From assembly GCF_022811845.1 (NCBI RefSeq), contig NZ_CP064266.1:3720001-3784000 (forward strand): a DNA stretch of 64,000 nt, in the 5' to 3' direction. Position 1 is the stretch's first letter; the number at the start of each line of letters is the position of its first letter. The notes below the pieces were generated by a model. That model made no database searches and was not told the origin of the DNA. It saw nothing but the letters and a program-made list of their open reading frames with translations. Position numbers and translations under genes: made by a program. The DNA comes from Bacillus pseudomycoides. Its GTDB lineage: Bacteria > Bacillota > Bacilli > Bacillales > Bacillaceae_G. Positions 16,552 to 25,193 of the stretch are shown here, in pieces.

Positions 16552-16758
16552 TTAAATTTTAGTGTGACGATAGGAATTTTTAATATAAGTATCATGATAA
16601 TAGCTTTTGGATTGTGCGTTTCGTAATCCTGTATATATACTTTCTGGTACATCGTAAAAATCATATGTGCCATTTCTAAATTCAATTCGTAAAATCATAG
16701 ATGATGGATTATAACCTACAGCGACTAAATTTTTTGAAATTATCGGATATAAAGTCAT
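16552..16758 (-). CDS. KTSC domain protein
   Basis: A 68-residue protein that is essentially one KTSC domain: 'AVGYNPSSMILRIEFRNGTY', 'YDVPESIYTGLRNAQSKSYY' and a basic C-terminus. The domain is thought to bind nucleic acid or interact with lysyl-tRNA synthetase-like folds, but its role is unsettled. Here the usual KTSC tetrad is modified to QSKS. GAAGGAGATG precedes the ATG by seven bases. It converges with the lysozyme gene, each with its own terminator. Confidence 0.8.
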   Translation of the reverse strand: MTLYPIISKNLVAVGYNPSSMILRIEFRNGTYDFYDVPESIYTGLRNAQSKSYYHDTYIKNSYRHTKI

Positions 16759-16852
16759 GTTAGTTCATCTCCTTCTTTAATATATTTAGATATCGATAAA
16801 GGAAAATCCTGCTATTTTGTAGAAATATAATTGTTGAGAAGGAGTGGAGAAT

Positions 16853-16954
16853 ATGAATGAACAAGAGTTTATAGATATTATATTAGAAGAGGAAGAGTCT
16901 TTAGCACATATTTTAAATCAAATTGTTGAACAGAGAAGAAACAGGATCTTATAA
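16853..16954 (+). CDS. small acidic protein, 33 aa
   Basis: A short reading frame MNEQEFIDIILEEEESLAHI... ending RRNRIL, preceded by GAGAAGGAGTGGAG. The 'EExSLAHILN' pattern is seen at the start of larger helical B. cereus group proteins, so this may be a truncated form. Unknown function. Confidence 0.5.
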   Translation: MNEQEFIDIILEEEESLAHILNQIVEQRRNRIL

Positions 16955-17725
16955 CATCACTGTTCAAAATGTGATTCCGGTTAGGAAAAGCATTTTACGG
17001 GAATATTTATTGGACCTATTTTATAAAGTGTGTTGTAGAATATAGGGTATATTTTATTACGTATTGACTGAATAGCACATTGTAAATAGTATATAGGTTA
17101 TTGGATAATATAACATATTTATCCCCTCCATTAGCTATGTTGATTCATTTTATTAGAAGTTCACACGAAATTCATATTGTTATGATATTTTAATTTCACT
17201 ATTGATTTGTTGCTAACGATTGCGTAAAAGGAAGTTATATTTTATAAGACAGTTTCTGTACAAATAATCCGGAATGTAATCGAAGCTAAGGTAAGAAAGT
17301 GTTTGATTTTGATACAATTATCAGCTTATTATTTGTAGGTAAGAGTTTAGGAACAAGGTGTCAATATAGAACATGGAAGAAACCATTATTTAAATATGTT
17401 CGTTGTGTCCGTATCCCTTTGATACAAGGTTTAACAATGAAATGCAGGCGTTTAAGAAATGATCTATATGGAATAAAAGGAGGAATAAGAGCTCAAATTT
17501 CAGCATTAAAAGAGTATGTTTCTTACTATTACAAGCGCATAGATTAATAGGGTTATATTTTTCATCAAGAGAGACAGGCGGACAATACAAACAGCGAAAG
17601 AAGAATTTTTTTAAAAGCGATTCGAAAATATATTCGGGGTCATTTTTGATTAAACAACATTTCAAGAGTAGACTTATTTATTGATGATAAATCGACAAGA
17701 GGATTGAAAGGCAGGAGAAAGCAAC
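16955..17725. other. long intergenic region before the PBP gene
   Basis: A/T-rich. A frame at 17299-17547 would encode 82 residues, but it has no ribosome site and an unnatural composition, so I do not call it. No strong inverted repeat is seen. It probably holds the promoter and leader of the penicillin-binding protein gene. Confidence 0.4.
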
Positions 17726-20251
17726 ATGTCAGAAAATTATCGTTCTCGAGAGGAGCGAAGACAAGTACAAAAGAAAAAGCAACCAAGTACTAATAAGGAA
17801 AAAATAAAAGGTAAGACATCTTTATTTCGTAAATTTTTAATTGGTTGTTTAATACTTGGAATCGTGGCGCTCGTAGGAGGAGTAACTACTTTTTTCATTA
17901 TGATAAAGGATGCTCCAAAGCTTGAAAAAGAAAAGCTTGTCAATCCGTTATCAGCAAAAATTTATAGTAAAGATAATAAGCTGATATATGAATATGGGAA
18001 AGAGAAGCGAACAAATATTACGTATGATCAAGTACCGAAATTAGTAGAAGATGCCTTTTTAGCTACAGAAGATGCGCGTTTCTATGATCATAGTGGAGTT
18101 GATTTTAAGGGTACTTCACGTGCAATTTTAGTCAGCCTAACTGGGAATTATGGCTCACAAGGTGGTAGTACAATTACACAACAGGTTATTAAAAACTATT
18201 TCTTATCTATGGATAAAACGCCTAAGCGTAAGGCGCAAGAAATATATTTAGCTTATAAGTTAGAGCAACAATATTCGAAACATGAAATACTGGAAATGTA
18301 TTTAAATAAGATTAACTTAGGAAATCGTTCTTATGGTATTGCAACAGCAGCTGAAAACTATTATTCAAAAGAGTTAAAAGAGTTAACTCTACCAGAGGTT
18401 GCGATGCTTGCGGGATTACCAAAAGGACCGAGTATTTACGATCCAACAAAACCACAAAATGTGGAAAGAGCAACAGAGCGTAGAAATGTTGTATTACATT
18501 TAATGAATCGACATGGATATATTTCGAAAAAACAAATGGAAGAAGCATCGAAGGTTCCAGTAACTGAAGGATTAAATGATCCTAAAGAACCTACAGAAAT
18601 GCCGTATCCAGCATTTATAGATGCTGTGGTGAAGGAAGTAGAAAAAGAGTTACCGGATGCAAACGTTGGATCTGATGGTCTATCTATTTACACAACATTA
18701 GATGAAAATGCTCAGATATATGCAGAGAAGCTGTTAAATGAAAATAGTATTAGTTATCCGAATGATAAATTCCAAGGTGCTTTTACGTTTATGGATACAA
18801 AGACTGGAGAAATTCGCGCTATAGGTAGTGGGCGTGGTGAAAATAAAGCGACATTTAAAGGACATAATATGGCGATTGAACTAGATCGTTCAGCAGGTTC
18901 AACAATGAAGCCGATTTTTGACTATGGCCCAGCAATTGAATATTTAAAATGGCCAACTTATCATCAGCTTGATGATTCACCTTTTAAATATTCAACAGGA
19001 CAAGAAGTTCGAAATGCTGATAGAACATATAAAGGTTCGATGACAATGCGTGATGCGCTTAAAATGTCACGCAATATACCAGCAGTTAAAACAGCGAAAG
19101 AAGTAGGATTAAGTAAAGCACAAAGTTTTGCGGAAAGTTTAGGCATTCCATTTAGTAAACCAGCAGTTGAGGCAGATGCGATTGGAACTAACGAAGCTTC
19201 ACCAACTGAAATTGCAGGTGCATATGCTGCATTTGGTAATGATGGTAAATATATAAAACCACACTTCGTTAAAAAAGTGGTTTATCCTGATGGGAAATCT
19301 CAAAGTTTTGAACCAAAATCTAAACGTGTTATGGAAGATTATACAGCATATATGATTACGGACATGCTGCGTTCTGTTGTTAAATCTGGAACGGGTACAA
19401 CAGCAAATGTAAGTTCCTTAGATGTTGCAGGTAAAACAGGAACAACAAACTATTCAGCTGAAGACATAGAGAAGTATGGTATACCAGCTAGTGCATCACG
19501 TGATAGTTGGTTCGCTGGCTATACACCGCAATATACAATGGCTGTGTGGACTGGATATATGAAAAATGGTCCTGAAGATTATATAAGTAGTACGAATACG
19601 AAAATTGCACAACAGATTTTTAAAGAAATGATGAGTCAGTTTGGAACAGATACGTCACGTTTTAAGATGCCAAGTAGTGTTGTTCAAGAGGGTGATGAAT
19701 TACGTGTAAAGGGTGCAAAACGAGATTCTTCTCCAAATCCGAGCACGTCAAATTCAAACTCAAGCGAACAAAAGAAAAATGAAGATCAAAATAAGCAGCA
19801 AGAACAGCAGAAACAAACAGAAGAAGATAAAAAACAACAAGAACAAAATGAAGAAAATAAGAAAAATGAAGAGCAGAATAAACAAAAACAGGATGATGCA
19901 ACAAATAATCCAAGTGGAAATGACCAAGGAAATACAACTCCGCCAGGCAATGGAAATGGCCAAGGAAATACGACTCCGCCGGGTAACGGAAATGGTCAAG
20001 GAAATACGACTCCGCCAGGTAATGGAAATGGTCAAGAAAATACAACTCTGCCGGGCAATGGAAATGGTCAAGGGAATACAACTCCGCCGGGTAACGGAAA
20101 TGGTCAAGGGAATACGACTCCGCCAGGCAACGGAAATGGTCAAGGAAATACAACTCCACCGGGTAACGGAAATGGTCAAGGGAATACAACCCCACCGAGT
20201 AGCGGAAATGGCCAAGGAGAGACCGCTTCAAATCCAAATGGTGGTCAATAA
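17726..20251 (+). CDS. class A penicillin-binding protein (bifunctional transglycosylase/transpeptidase)
   Basis: An 841-residue PBP1A-type enzyme that polymerises and cross-links peptidoglycan outside the membrane. In order: a basic cytoplasmic tail, one helix (about residues 36-60), a GT51 domain with 'ATEDARFYDHSGVDFKG' near 113 and 'GGSTITQQVIKNYF', then a transpeptidase domain with SAGSTMKP (catalytic Ser near 388), SRN near 448 and KTGTT near 569. The C-terminal 160 residues are disordered: a Gln/Glu/Lys/Asn-rich stretch, then eight 12-residue repeats rich in Gly, Asn, Thr and Pro. GGCAGGAG precedes the ATG. It is followed by a terminator. Relatives in the B. cereus group carry similar tails of variable length. 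Confidence 0.92.
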   Translation: MSENYRSREERRQVQKKKQPSTNKEKIKGKTSLFRKFLIGCLILGIVALVGGVTTFFIMIKDAPKLEKEKLVNPLSAKIYSKDNKLIYEYGKEKRTNITYDQVPKLVEDAFLATEDARFYDHSGVDFKGTSRAILVSLTGNYGSQGGSTITQQVIKNYFLSMDKTPKRKAQEIYLAYKLEQQYSKHEILEMYLNKINLGNRSYGIATAAENYYSKELKELTLPEVAMLAGLPKGPSIYDPTKPQNVERATERRNVVLHLMNRHGYISKKQMEEASKVPVTEGLNDPKEPTEMPYPAFIDAVVKEVEKELPDANVGSDGLSIYTTLDENAQIYAEKLLNENSISYPNDKFQGAFTFMDTKTGEIRAIGSGRGENKATFKGHNMAIELDRSAGSTMKPIFDYGPAIEYLKWPTYHQLDDSPFKYSTGQEVRNADRTYKGSMTMRDALKMSRNIPAVKTAKEVGLSKAQSFAESLGIPFSKPAVEADAIGTNEASPTEIAGAYAAFGNDGKYIKPHFVKKVVYPDGKSQSFEPKSKRVMEDYTAYMITDMLRSVVKSGTGTTANVSSLDVAGKTGTTNYSAEDIEKYGIPASASRDSWFAGYTPQYTMAVWTGYMKNGPEDYISSTNTKIAQQIFKEMMSQFGTDTSRFKMPSSVVQEGDELRVKGAKRDSSPNPSTSNSNSSEQKKNEDQNKQQEQQKQTEEDKKQQEQNEENKKNEEQNKQKQDDATNNPSGNDQGNTTPPGNGNGQGNTTPPGNGNGQGNTTPPGNGNGQENTTLPGNGNGQGNTTPPGNGNGQGNTTPPGNGNGQGNTTPPGNGNGQGNTTPPSSGNGQGETASNPNGGQ
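19928..20215 (+). repeat. eight tandem 36-bp repeats in the PBP gene
   Basis: Each unit encodes GNTTPPGNGNGQ; unit 4 reads ENTTLPGNGNGQ and unit 8 GNTTPPSSGNGQ. Repeats differ mainly at third codon positions (CCG/CCA, GGC/GGT, AAT/AAC). The repeat number is likely to vary between strains by slippage or recombination without changing the frame. Confidence 0.9.
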
Positions 20252-20291
20252 ATATAATGCTTTTTAAAAGTTAAAATCATATAAGAATTAT

Positions 20292-20342
20292 AAAAAACAC
20301 TTAAGATATCGTAGAAAAATCGATAACTTAGGTGTTTTTTTA
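20292..20342 (+). terminator. intrinsic terminator after the PBP gene
   Basis: AAAAAACACTTAAG and CTTAGGTGTTTTTT form a stem, extended by TATCG/CGATA, and end in a T tract. Confidence 0.8.
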
Positions 20343-20394
20343 GTTGTTATACATTAACACACTCTATATGAAATGAAAGTACCTTTAGATCATT

Positions 20395-20685
20395 TTAGAT
20401 GTTGAAAGTCCCATGAAAGTTTTGAAAATAAATTGCGGGGAAATGATAGAAAATTTGGAGAGGTGGATACGGAGAAGCGGAGAGAGGCCCCTGATAAGGG
20501 GGACTAGCTGAATGGCTCCCGTGATACCAAAATGAAGGTGTTGTGGCTCCCGGTAATTGATATTGCTGCCAAGTTGCTGGAAGTTCAATTCCAACATCAG
20601 AAGTTGCTGTATGAACGGGAACAGTGTGGACAGAAGGGGGGACAACTGGAGCTACAACAGCAATTCTTGTGGGAAATAAATACAT
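20395..20685 (-). CDS. proline-rich hypothetical protein, 96 aa
   Basis: The reverse strand encodes MYLFPTRIAVVAPVVPPSVH and continues with Pro, Ser, Thr, His and Tyr-rich sequence ('LPGATTPSFWYHGSHSASPP', 'SASPYPPLQ'). It has almost no acidic residues. AGGAGTGA lies seven bases before the ATG. The 'APVV.P' opening and His/Pro content recall small Bacillus spore-coat proteins of the CotD kind, but similarity is not strong enough to assign. It converges with the PBP gene. Confidence 0.5.
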   Translation of the reverse strand: MYLFPTRIAVVAPVVPPSVHTVPVHTATSDVGIELPATWQQYQLPGATTPSFWYHGSHSASPPYQGPLSASPYPPLQIFYHFPAIYFQNFHGTFNI

Positions 20686-20796
20686 AAAAGAATCACTCCT
20701 AAATTGAATTATGGTGCAGTATATTCATATGTTTGCTGTAAAGGTCCATATTTTGTGATACTTAAGTCCTATATTGTAGAACAAGGAGGTAATAAG

Positions 20797-21087
20797 ATGA
20801 ACATTCAAATTGAATCTAGAGCTATGCAATGGTTTCAAGAAGAAATGAATTTACAGAGTGGTGATTTTGTACGTTTTGTTGTTAGGTATGGCGGAAATAG
20901 TACCATACAATCTGGGTATTCTTTAGGACTAGCTTTTGAGAAACCTGAAGATATGGCTGCATCTACTGAAAAGGATGGCACCCGATTTTTCATAGATGCG
21001 GATGATATTTGGTATTTTCAAGACTATGATTTAGTTGTAAGCTATCATATGGAAATGGATGAAATTGAATTTAATTATGTAAAATAA
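20797..21087 (+). CDS. HesB/YneR-family protein
   Basis: A 96-residue protein of the HesB/IscA-like fold: 'ALQWFQEEM'-type helix, 'FVRFVVRYGGNSTIQSGYSL', then 'FFIDADDIWYFQDYDLVV'. All three cysteines used by IscA for Fe-S cluster transfer are absent, as in Bacillus YneR, so it is not expected to bind a cluster in the same way. AAGGAGGTAATAAG precedes the ATG. A terminator follows at a distance of about 70 bases. Confidence 0.8.
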   Translation: MNIQIESRAMQWFQEEMNLQSGDFVRFVVRYGGNSTIQSGYSLGLAFEKPEDMAASTEKDGTRFFIDADDIWYFQDYDLVVSYHMEMDEIEFNYVK

Positions 21088-21159
21088 TAACTTTATTAAA
21101 AATAAAAATATTTTATATGAAAATTACATTGTATTAATAGCAGTATATAAAATATGTAT

Positions 21160-21193
21160 AAGCGAGTTGGGGATAGATGCAACTCGCTTTTTC
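21160..21193 (+). terminator. intrinsic terminator
   Basis: AAGCGAGTT and AACTCGCTTTTTC enclose a 12-base loop. From here to 21504 the sequence is A/T-rich leader of the methylcitrate operon with no gene seen. Confidence 0.75.
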
Positions 21194-21504
21194 TATGTTT
21201 CAAAAAGATAATAAATATATGGGGATGAATGGTTTATTTTACTAGATGTGTATACGGTTTTATTTAAAATTAGTATATTTCAGTTTTAAAAAATGAATCA
21301 GGCAGAATTTTTAACGAAAAGTGTAGATGTTATTCTTGAAAAATAATTTTGTTACAGCAGGAAAAGTATAGGAAACTTATCATTATAAAATAAATTGAAA
21401 TCTTCTAAAAACTCTGATACATTGAAATAGAAATGTAGTTTCACGATATTGTAAAGGCTTACAGTTATGTGCACGAAGATCTATTAGGATTGGAGGAAAT
21501 GATA

Positions 21505-22623
21505 ATGAAAGCTGAAGAAAAATTTTCCCCGGGATTAGATGGTGTAGTCGCAGCGGAGACGAAAATCTCGTTTCTTGACACAGTAAAAGGTGAAATCGTT
21601 ATTCAAGGATATGACTTAATTGAATTATCAAAGACAAAAGAGTATTTAGACATTGTGCACCTTTTACTAGAAGAACATCTACCAAATGAGGATGAAAAGA
21701 AGGCACTTGAAAAAAAATTGAAGGCAGAATATGAAGTACCAGAAGGTGTGTTCAATGTTTTAAAAGCATTGCCCAAAGAAACGCATCCGATGGACGGATT
21801 ACGTACAGGTGTATCGGCATTAGCTGGCTACGATAACGATATTGAAAATCGTTCGTTAGAAGTGAATAAAGCTCGCGGTTATAAGTTATTAAGCAAAGTG
21901 CCGAATATTGTGGCAAACAGTTACCATATTTTAAACAATGAAGAGCCTGTTCAGCCTCTAAAAGAATTATCGTATAGTGCGAATTTCTTTTATATGTTAA
22001 CTGGAAAAAAACCAACTGAGCTGGAAGAGAAAATCTTCGATCGCTCCCTTGTTTTATATAGTGAACATGAAATGCCGAATTCTACATTTACAGCACGCGT
22101 GATTGCATCTACGCAATCAGATTTATACGGTGCTTTAACAGGAGCAGTTGCCTCTTTAAAAGGAAGCTTACATGGCGGTGCAAATGAAGCGGTTATGTAC
22201 ATGCTGTTAGAAGCAGGAAATGTTGAGAAATTTGAAGAGTTGCTGCAAAAGAAATTATATAACAAAGAAAAAATTATGGGATTTGGACATCGCGTCTACA
22301 TGAAGAAGATAGATCCAAGGGCACTTATGATGAAAGAAGCTTTAAAACAGTTATGTGATGTAAAAGGTGATTATACATTATATGAAATGTGTGAAGCTGG
22401 AGAAAAGATTATGGAGAAGGAAAAAGGCATTTATCCGAACTTAGACTATTATGCAGCTCCAGTATATTGGATGTTAGGTATTCCAATTCAGCTGTATACA
22501 CCAATCTTTTTCAGTTCAAGAACGGTGGGCTTATGTGCGCATGTGATTGAGCAACATACAAACAATCGATTGTTCCGTCCGCGTGTAAATTATATCGGCG
22601 AGCGACATGTGCTTAGTAAATAA
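21505..22623 (+). CDS. prpC: 2-methylcitrate synthase / citrate synthase family
   Basis: A 372-residue citrate synthase fold enzyme. It condenses propionyl-CoA with oxaloacetate to 2-methylcitrate. Catalytic His regions are visible in 'SLHGGANEAVMYML' and 'GFGHRVYMKKIDPRA', with 'RPRVNYIG' near the end. The specific function is taken from its operon partners, a 2-methylcitrate dehydratase and a methylisocitrate lyase; the Bacillus equivalent is MmgD. TGGAGG sits eight bases before this ATG; two earlier in-frame codons are too close to it. Confidence 0.92.
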   Translation: MKAEEKFSPGLDGVVAAETKISFLDTVKGEIVIQGYDLIELSKTKEYLDIVHLLLEEHLPNEDEKKALEKKLKAEYEVPEGVFNVLKALPKETHPMDGLRTGVSALAGYDNDIENRSLEVNKARGYKLLSKVPNIVANSYHILNNEEPVQPLKELSYSANFFYMLTGKKPTELEEKIFDRSLVLYSEHEMPNSTFTARVIASTQSDLYGALTGAVASLKGSLHGGANEAVMYMLLEAGNVEKFEELLQKKLYNKEKIMGFGHRVYMKKIDPRALMMKEALKQLCDVKGDYTLYEMCEAGEKIMEKEKGIYPNLDYYAAPVYWMLGIPIQLYTPIFFSSRTVGLCAHVIEQHTNNRLFRPRVNYIGERHVLSK

Positions 22624-22625
22624 AA

Positions 22626-22684
22626 ACAACTGGGGAGTTGTTAGGGCCGCCCGCCAGGTGGGTGTTTGACCGACACCCATCCTT
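22626..22684 (+). promoter_or_regulatory. G+C-rich intercistronic hairpins
   Basis: AACAACT-GGGG-AGTTGTT is followed by a GGGCCGCCCGCC stretch and then TGGGTGT...ACACCCA. This is unusually G+C-rich for the window and lies between prpC and the prpD start. It may protect or attenuate the transcript; the absence of a T tract argues against a terminator. Confidence 0.55.
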
Positions 22685-22721
22685 AATAATAACGAATTTT
22701 CGACAGAAAGGGAAGGATAGC

Positions 22722-24158
22722 GTGATTAAAACAAATGAAATTAAACAAAAAGATGCAATTTTAGAAGAGATTACGGATTATGTGTTAAATAAAGAGGTGA
22801 CGAGTTCAGAAGCGTTCAGTACAGCTCGCTATGTATTACTTGATACACTTGGATGTGGAATTTTAGCATTACAATATCCAGAGTGTACGAAATTACTAGG
22901 ACCAGTCGTACCAGGAACTATTGTGCCAAATGGTACACGTGTACCTGGAACATCATTTGTACTCGATCCAGTAAAAGGAGCTTTTAATATCGGTTGTATG
23001 ATCCGTTGGTTAGATTATAACGATACATGGCTTGCAGCAGAATGGGGACATCCATCAGATAACTTAGGTGGTATTTTGGCTGTTGCAGATTATATTAGCC
23101 GCGTTCGTATTTCAGAAGGAAAAGAACCATTAAAAGTAAGAGACGTACTTGAAATGATGATTAAAGCACATGAAATTCAAGGCGTACTTGCATTAGAAAA
23201 TAGTTTAAACCGTGTTGGTCTTGATCATGTGTTATATGTAAAAGTAGCAACAACAGCAGTTGTTACAAAAATGCTTGGTGGCACGCGTGAAGAAATCTTT
23301 AACGCATTGTCTCATGCTTGGATTGATAACTCGAGTCTTCGTACATATCGTCATGCTCCAAATACAGGTTCTCGTAAATCTTGGGCAGCAGGAGATGCAA
23401 CAAGCCGTGGTGTTCATCTAGCTCTGACTGCATTAAAAGGTGAGATGGGCTACCCAACAGCATTATCTGCGCCAGGATGGGGATTCCAAGATGTATTGTT
23501 TAATAAACAAGAACTAAAATTAGCAAGACCTTTAGATTCTTATGTAATGGAAAATGTGTTGTTTAAAGTATCATATCCAGCAGAATTCCATGCTCAAACA
23601 GCTGCAGAATGTGCAGTGAAATTACATCCAGAAGTGAAAGAAAGATTGGATGAAATTGATCGTATTACAATTACAACACATGAATCAGCAGTTCGTATTA
23701 TTGATAAAGAAGGTCCATTAAATAACCCAGCTGACCGCGATCATTGCTTGCAATATATTACGGCAATCGGTCTGTTAAAAGGTGATATCGTTGCAGACGA
23801 CTATGAGGATGAAGTAGCTGCTGATTCTCGTGTAGATGAATTACGAAACAAGATGGTTGTTGTTGAAAATAAACAATACAGTTTAGATTACCTAGATCCG
23901 AACAAGCGCTCAATCGCCAACGCTGTTCAAGTTCATTTTAAAGATGGCACAGTAACAGAAAACGTAGAGTGTGAATATCCATTAGGTCATCGTTTCCGTA
24001 GAGATGAAGCAATTCCAAAAGTTGTTCAAAAGTTCTCTGCAAATATGGCTGTACATTATTCAAGTAAACAACAAGAAAAAATTCATGAAGCTTGTTTGAA
24101 TGAAGAAAAACTAGAAAATATGAACGTAAATGAATTTGTAGACCTTTTCTTAATATAA
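22722..24158 (+). CDS. prpD: 2-methylcitrate dehydratase (MmgE/PrpD family)
   Basis: A 478-residue MmgE/PrpD enzyme that dehydrates 2-methylcitrate to 2-methyl-cis-aconitate. Recognisable segments are 'WLDYNDTWLAAEWGHPSDN', 'SWAAGDATSRGVHLA' and 'VSYPAEFHAQTAAECA'. GTG is taken as the start because GGGAAGGAT lies just upstream and the B. subtilis counterpart is about 472 residues. It is the second gene of a prpC-prpD-prpB operon, separated from prpB by 16 bases. Confidence 0.92.
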   Translation: MIKTNEIKQKDAILEEITDYVLNKEVTSSEAFSTARYVLLDTLGCGILALQYPECTKLLGPVVPGTIVPNGTRVPGTSFVLDPVKGAFNIGCMIRWLDYNDTWLAAEWGHPSDNLGGILAVADYISRVRISEGKEPLKVRDVLEMMIKAHEIQGVLALENSLNRVGLDHVLYVKVATTAVVTKMLGGTREEIFNALSHAWIDNSSLRTYRHAPNTGSRKSWAAGDATSRGVHLALTALKGEMGYPTALSAPGWGFQDVLFNKQELKLARPLDSYVMENVLFKVSYPAEFHAQTAAECAVKLHPEVKERLDEIDRITITTHESAVRIIDKEGPLNNPADRDHCLQYITAIGLLKGDIVADDYEDEVAADSRVDELRNKMVVVENKQYSLDYLDPNKRSIANAVQVHFKDGTVTENVECEYPLGHRFRRDEAIPKVVQKFSANMAVHYSSKQQEKIHEACLNEEKLENMNVNEFVDLFLI

Positions 24159-24174
24159 AATAGGGGGAATAAGA

Positions 24175-25083
24175 ATGGCTTGGGTTGTGAATAAACAGTC
24201 AACACAAGAAGAGCTTGCTAATCGATTCCGAGCTTTAGTAGAAGCACCTGAAATTTTACAAATCCCTGGCGCACATGATGCAATGGCTGCTCTTGTTGCA
24301 AAAAACACTGGATTTTCAGCTCTTTATTTATCAGGAGCTGCCTATACAGCAAGCAAAGGATTGCCGGACTTAGGAATTGTAACGTCTACTGAAGTAGCTG
24401 AACGAGCAAGAGATCTTGTTAGAGCGACGGATTTACCTCTTCTTGTTGATATTGATACAGGATTTGGCGGAGTATTAAACGTAGCAAGAACTGCTGTAGA
24501 AATGCTAGAAGCGAATGTAGCGGCTGTTCAAATTGAAGATCAACAATTACCGAAGAAATGTGGACATTTAAATGGGAAAAAGCTTGTTTCTACTGAGGAA
24601 TTAGTGCAAAAGATTAAAGCGATTAAAGAAGTAGCACCAACACTTGTTGTTGTAGCACGTACAGATGCTCGTGGTGTAGAAGGATTGGATGCAGCAATCG
24701 AACGAGCAATTGCTTATGTAGAAGCAGGCGCAGATGCTATTTTCCCGGAAGCGCTTCAATCTGAGGAAGAATTCCGTCTATTTAACAGCAAAGTAAATGT
24801 TCCTTTACTTGCGAACATGACTGAGTTTGGGAAAACACCATACTATAGTGCGGAAGAATTTGCAAATATGGGTTTCCAAATGGTAATTTATCCAGTTACA
24901 TCACTTCGCGTTGCAGCAAAAGCATATGAGCGTGTATTTACTCTTATTAAAGAAACAGGCTCACAAAAAGAAGGGCTATCTAATATGCAAACGAGAAGTG
25001 AACTATATGAAACGATTTCATATCATGATTTTGAGGAATTAGATAACGGAATTGCAAAAACAGTTTTATCTGAAGATCAATAG
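24175..25083 (+). CDS. prpB: 2-methylisocitrate lyase
   Basis: A 302-residue enzyme of the isocitrate lyase/PEP mutase superfamily that splits 2-methylisocitrate into pyruvate and succinate. Visible are the metal-binding 'DIDTGFGG', the catalytic loop 'PKKCGHLNGKKL' and 'ARTDARGVEGLDAAIERA'. GGGGGAATAAG precedes the ATG. Third gene of the methylcitrate operon; Bacillus equivalents are YqiQ/MmgF. Confidence 0.93.
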   Translation: MAWVVNKQSTQEELANRFRALVEAPEILQIPGAHDAMAALVAKNTGFSALYLSGAAYTASKGLPDLGIVTSTEVAERARDLVRATDLPLLVDIDTGFGGVLNVARTAVEMLEANVAAVQIEDQQLPKKCGHLNGKKLVSTEELVQKIKAIKEVAPTLVVVARTDARGVEGLDAAIERAIAYVEAGADAIFPEALQSEEEFRLFNSKVNVPLLANMTEFGKTPYYSAEEFANMGFQMVIYPVTSLRVAAKAYERVFTLIKETGSQKEGLSNMQTRSELYETISYHDFEELDNGIAKTVLSEDQ

Positions 25084-25092
25084 AACAAAAGG

Positions 25093-25160
25093 AAAAGGCG
25101 ATGATGAGACATCTTTGGCAAAAACAACTGCTTGATGTGAAAGGTCATCGCCTTTTCATA
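25093..25160 (+). terminator. long-loop hairpin after prpB
   Basis: AAAAGGCGATGA pairs exactly with TCATCGCCTTTT across 40 bases, followed by CATATTTCC. It separates the prp operon from its downstream regulator gene and may act as a weak terminator. Confidence 0.6.
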
Positions 25161-25193
25161 TTTCCTAATTGCTTGCAAAAGAGGTGGAAACAT

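Noticed and set aside
17299..17547. 82-codon frame before the PBP gene
   Set aside because: No ribosome site, odd Cys/Arg composition, no recognised motif.
19928..20215. Tandem 36-bp repeats as a CRISPR array
   Set aside because: Units are contiguous with no spacers and are in frame in a protein gene.
19662..20237. Long minus-strand frames with repeated DHFRYPAELY-type units
   Set aside because: They are mirror images of the 36-bp repeats in the PBP gene; no ribosome site and unnatural composition.
19713..20267. Plus-strand 184-codon Lys/Arg-rich frame
   Set aside because: Alternate frame of the PBP repeat tail; the PBP frame is clearly the coding one.
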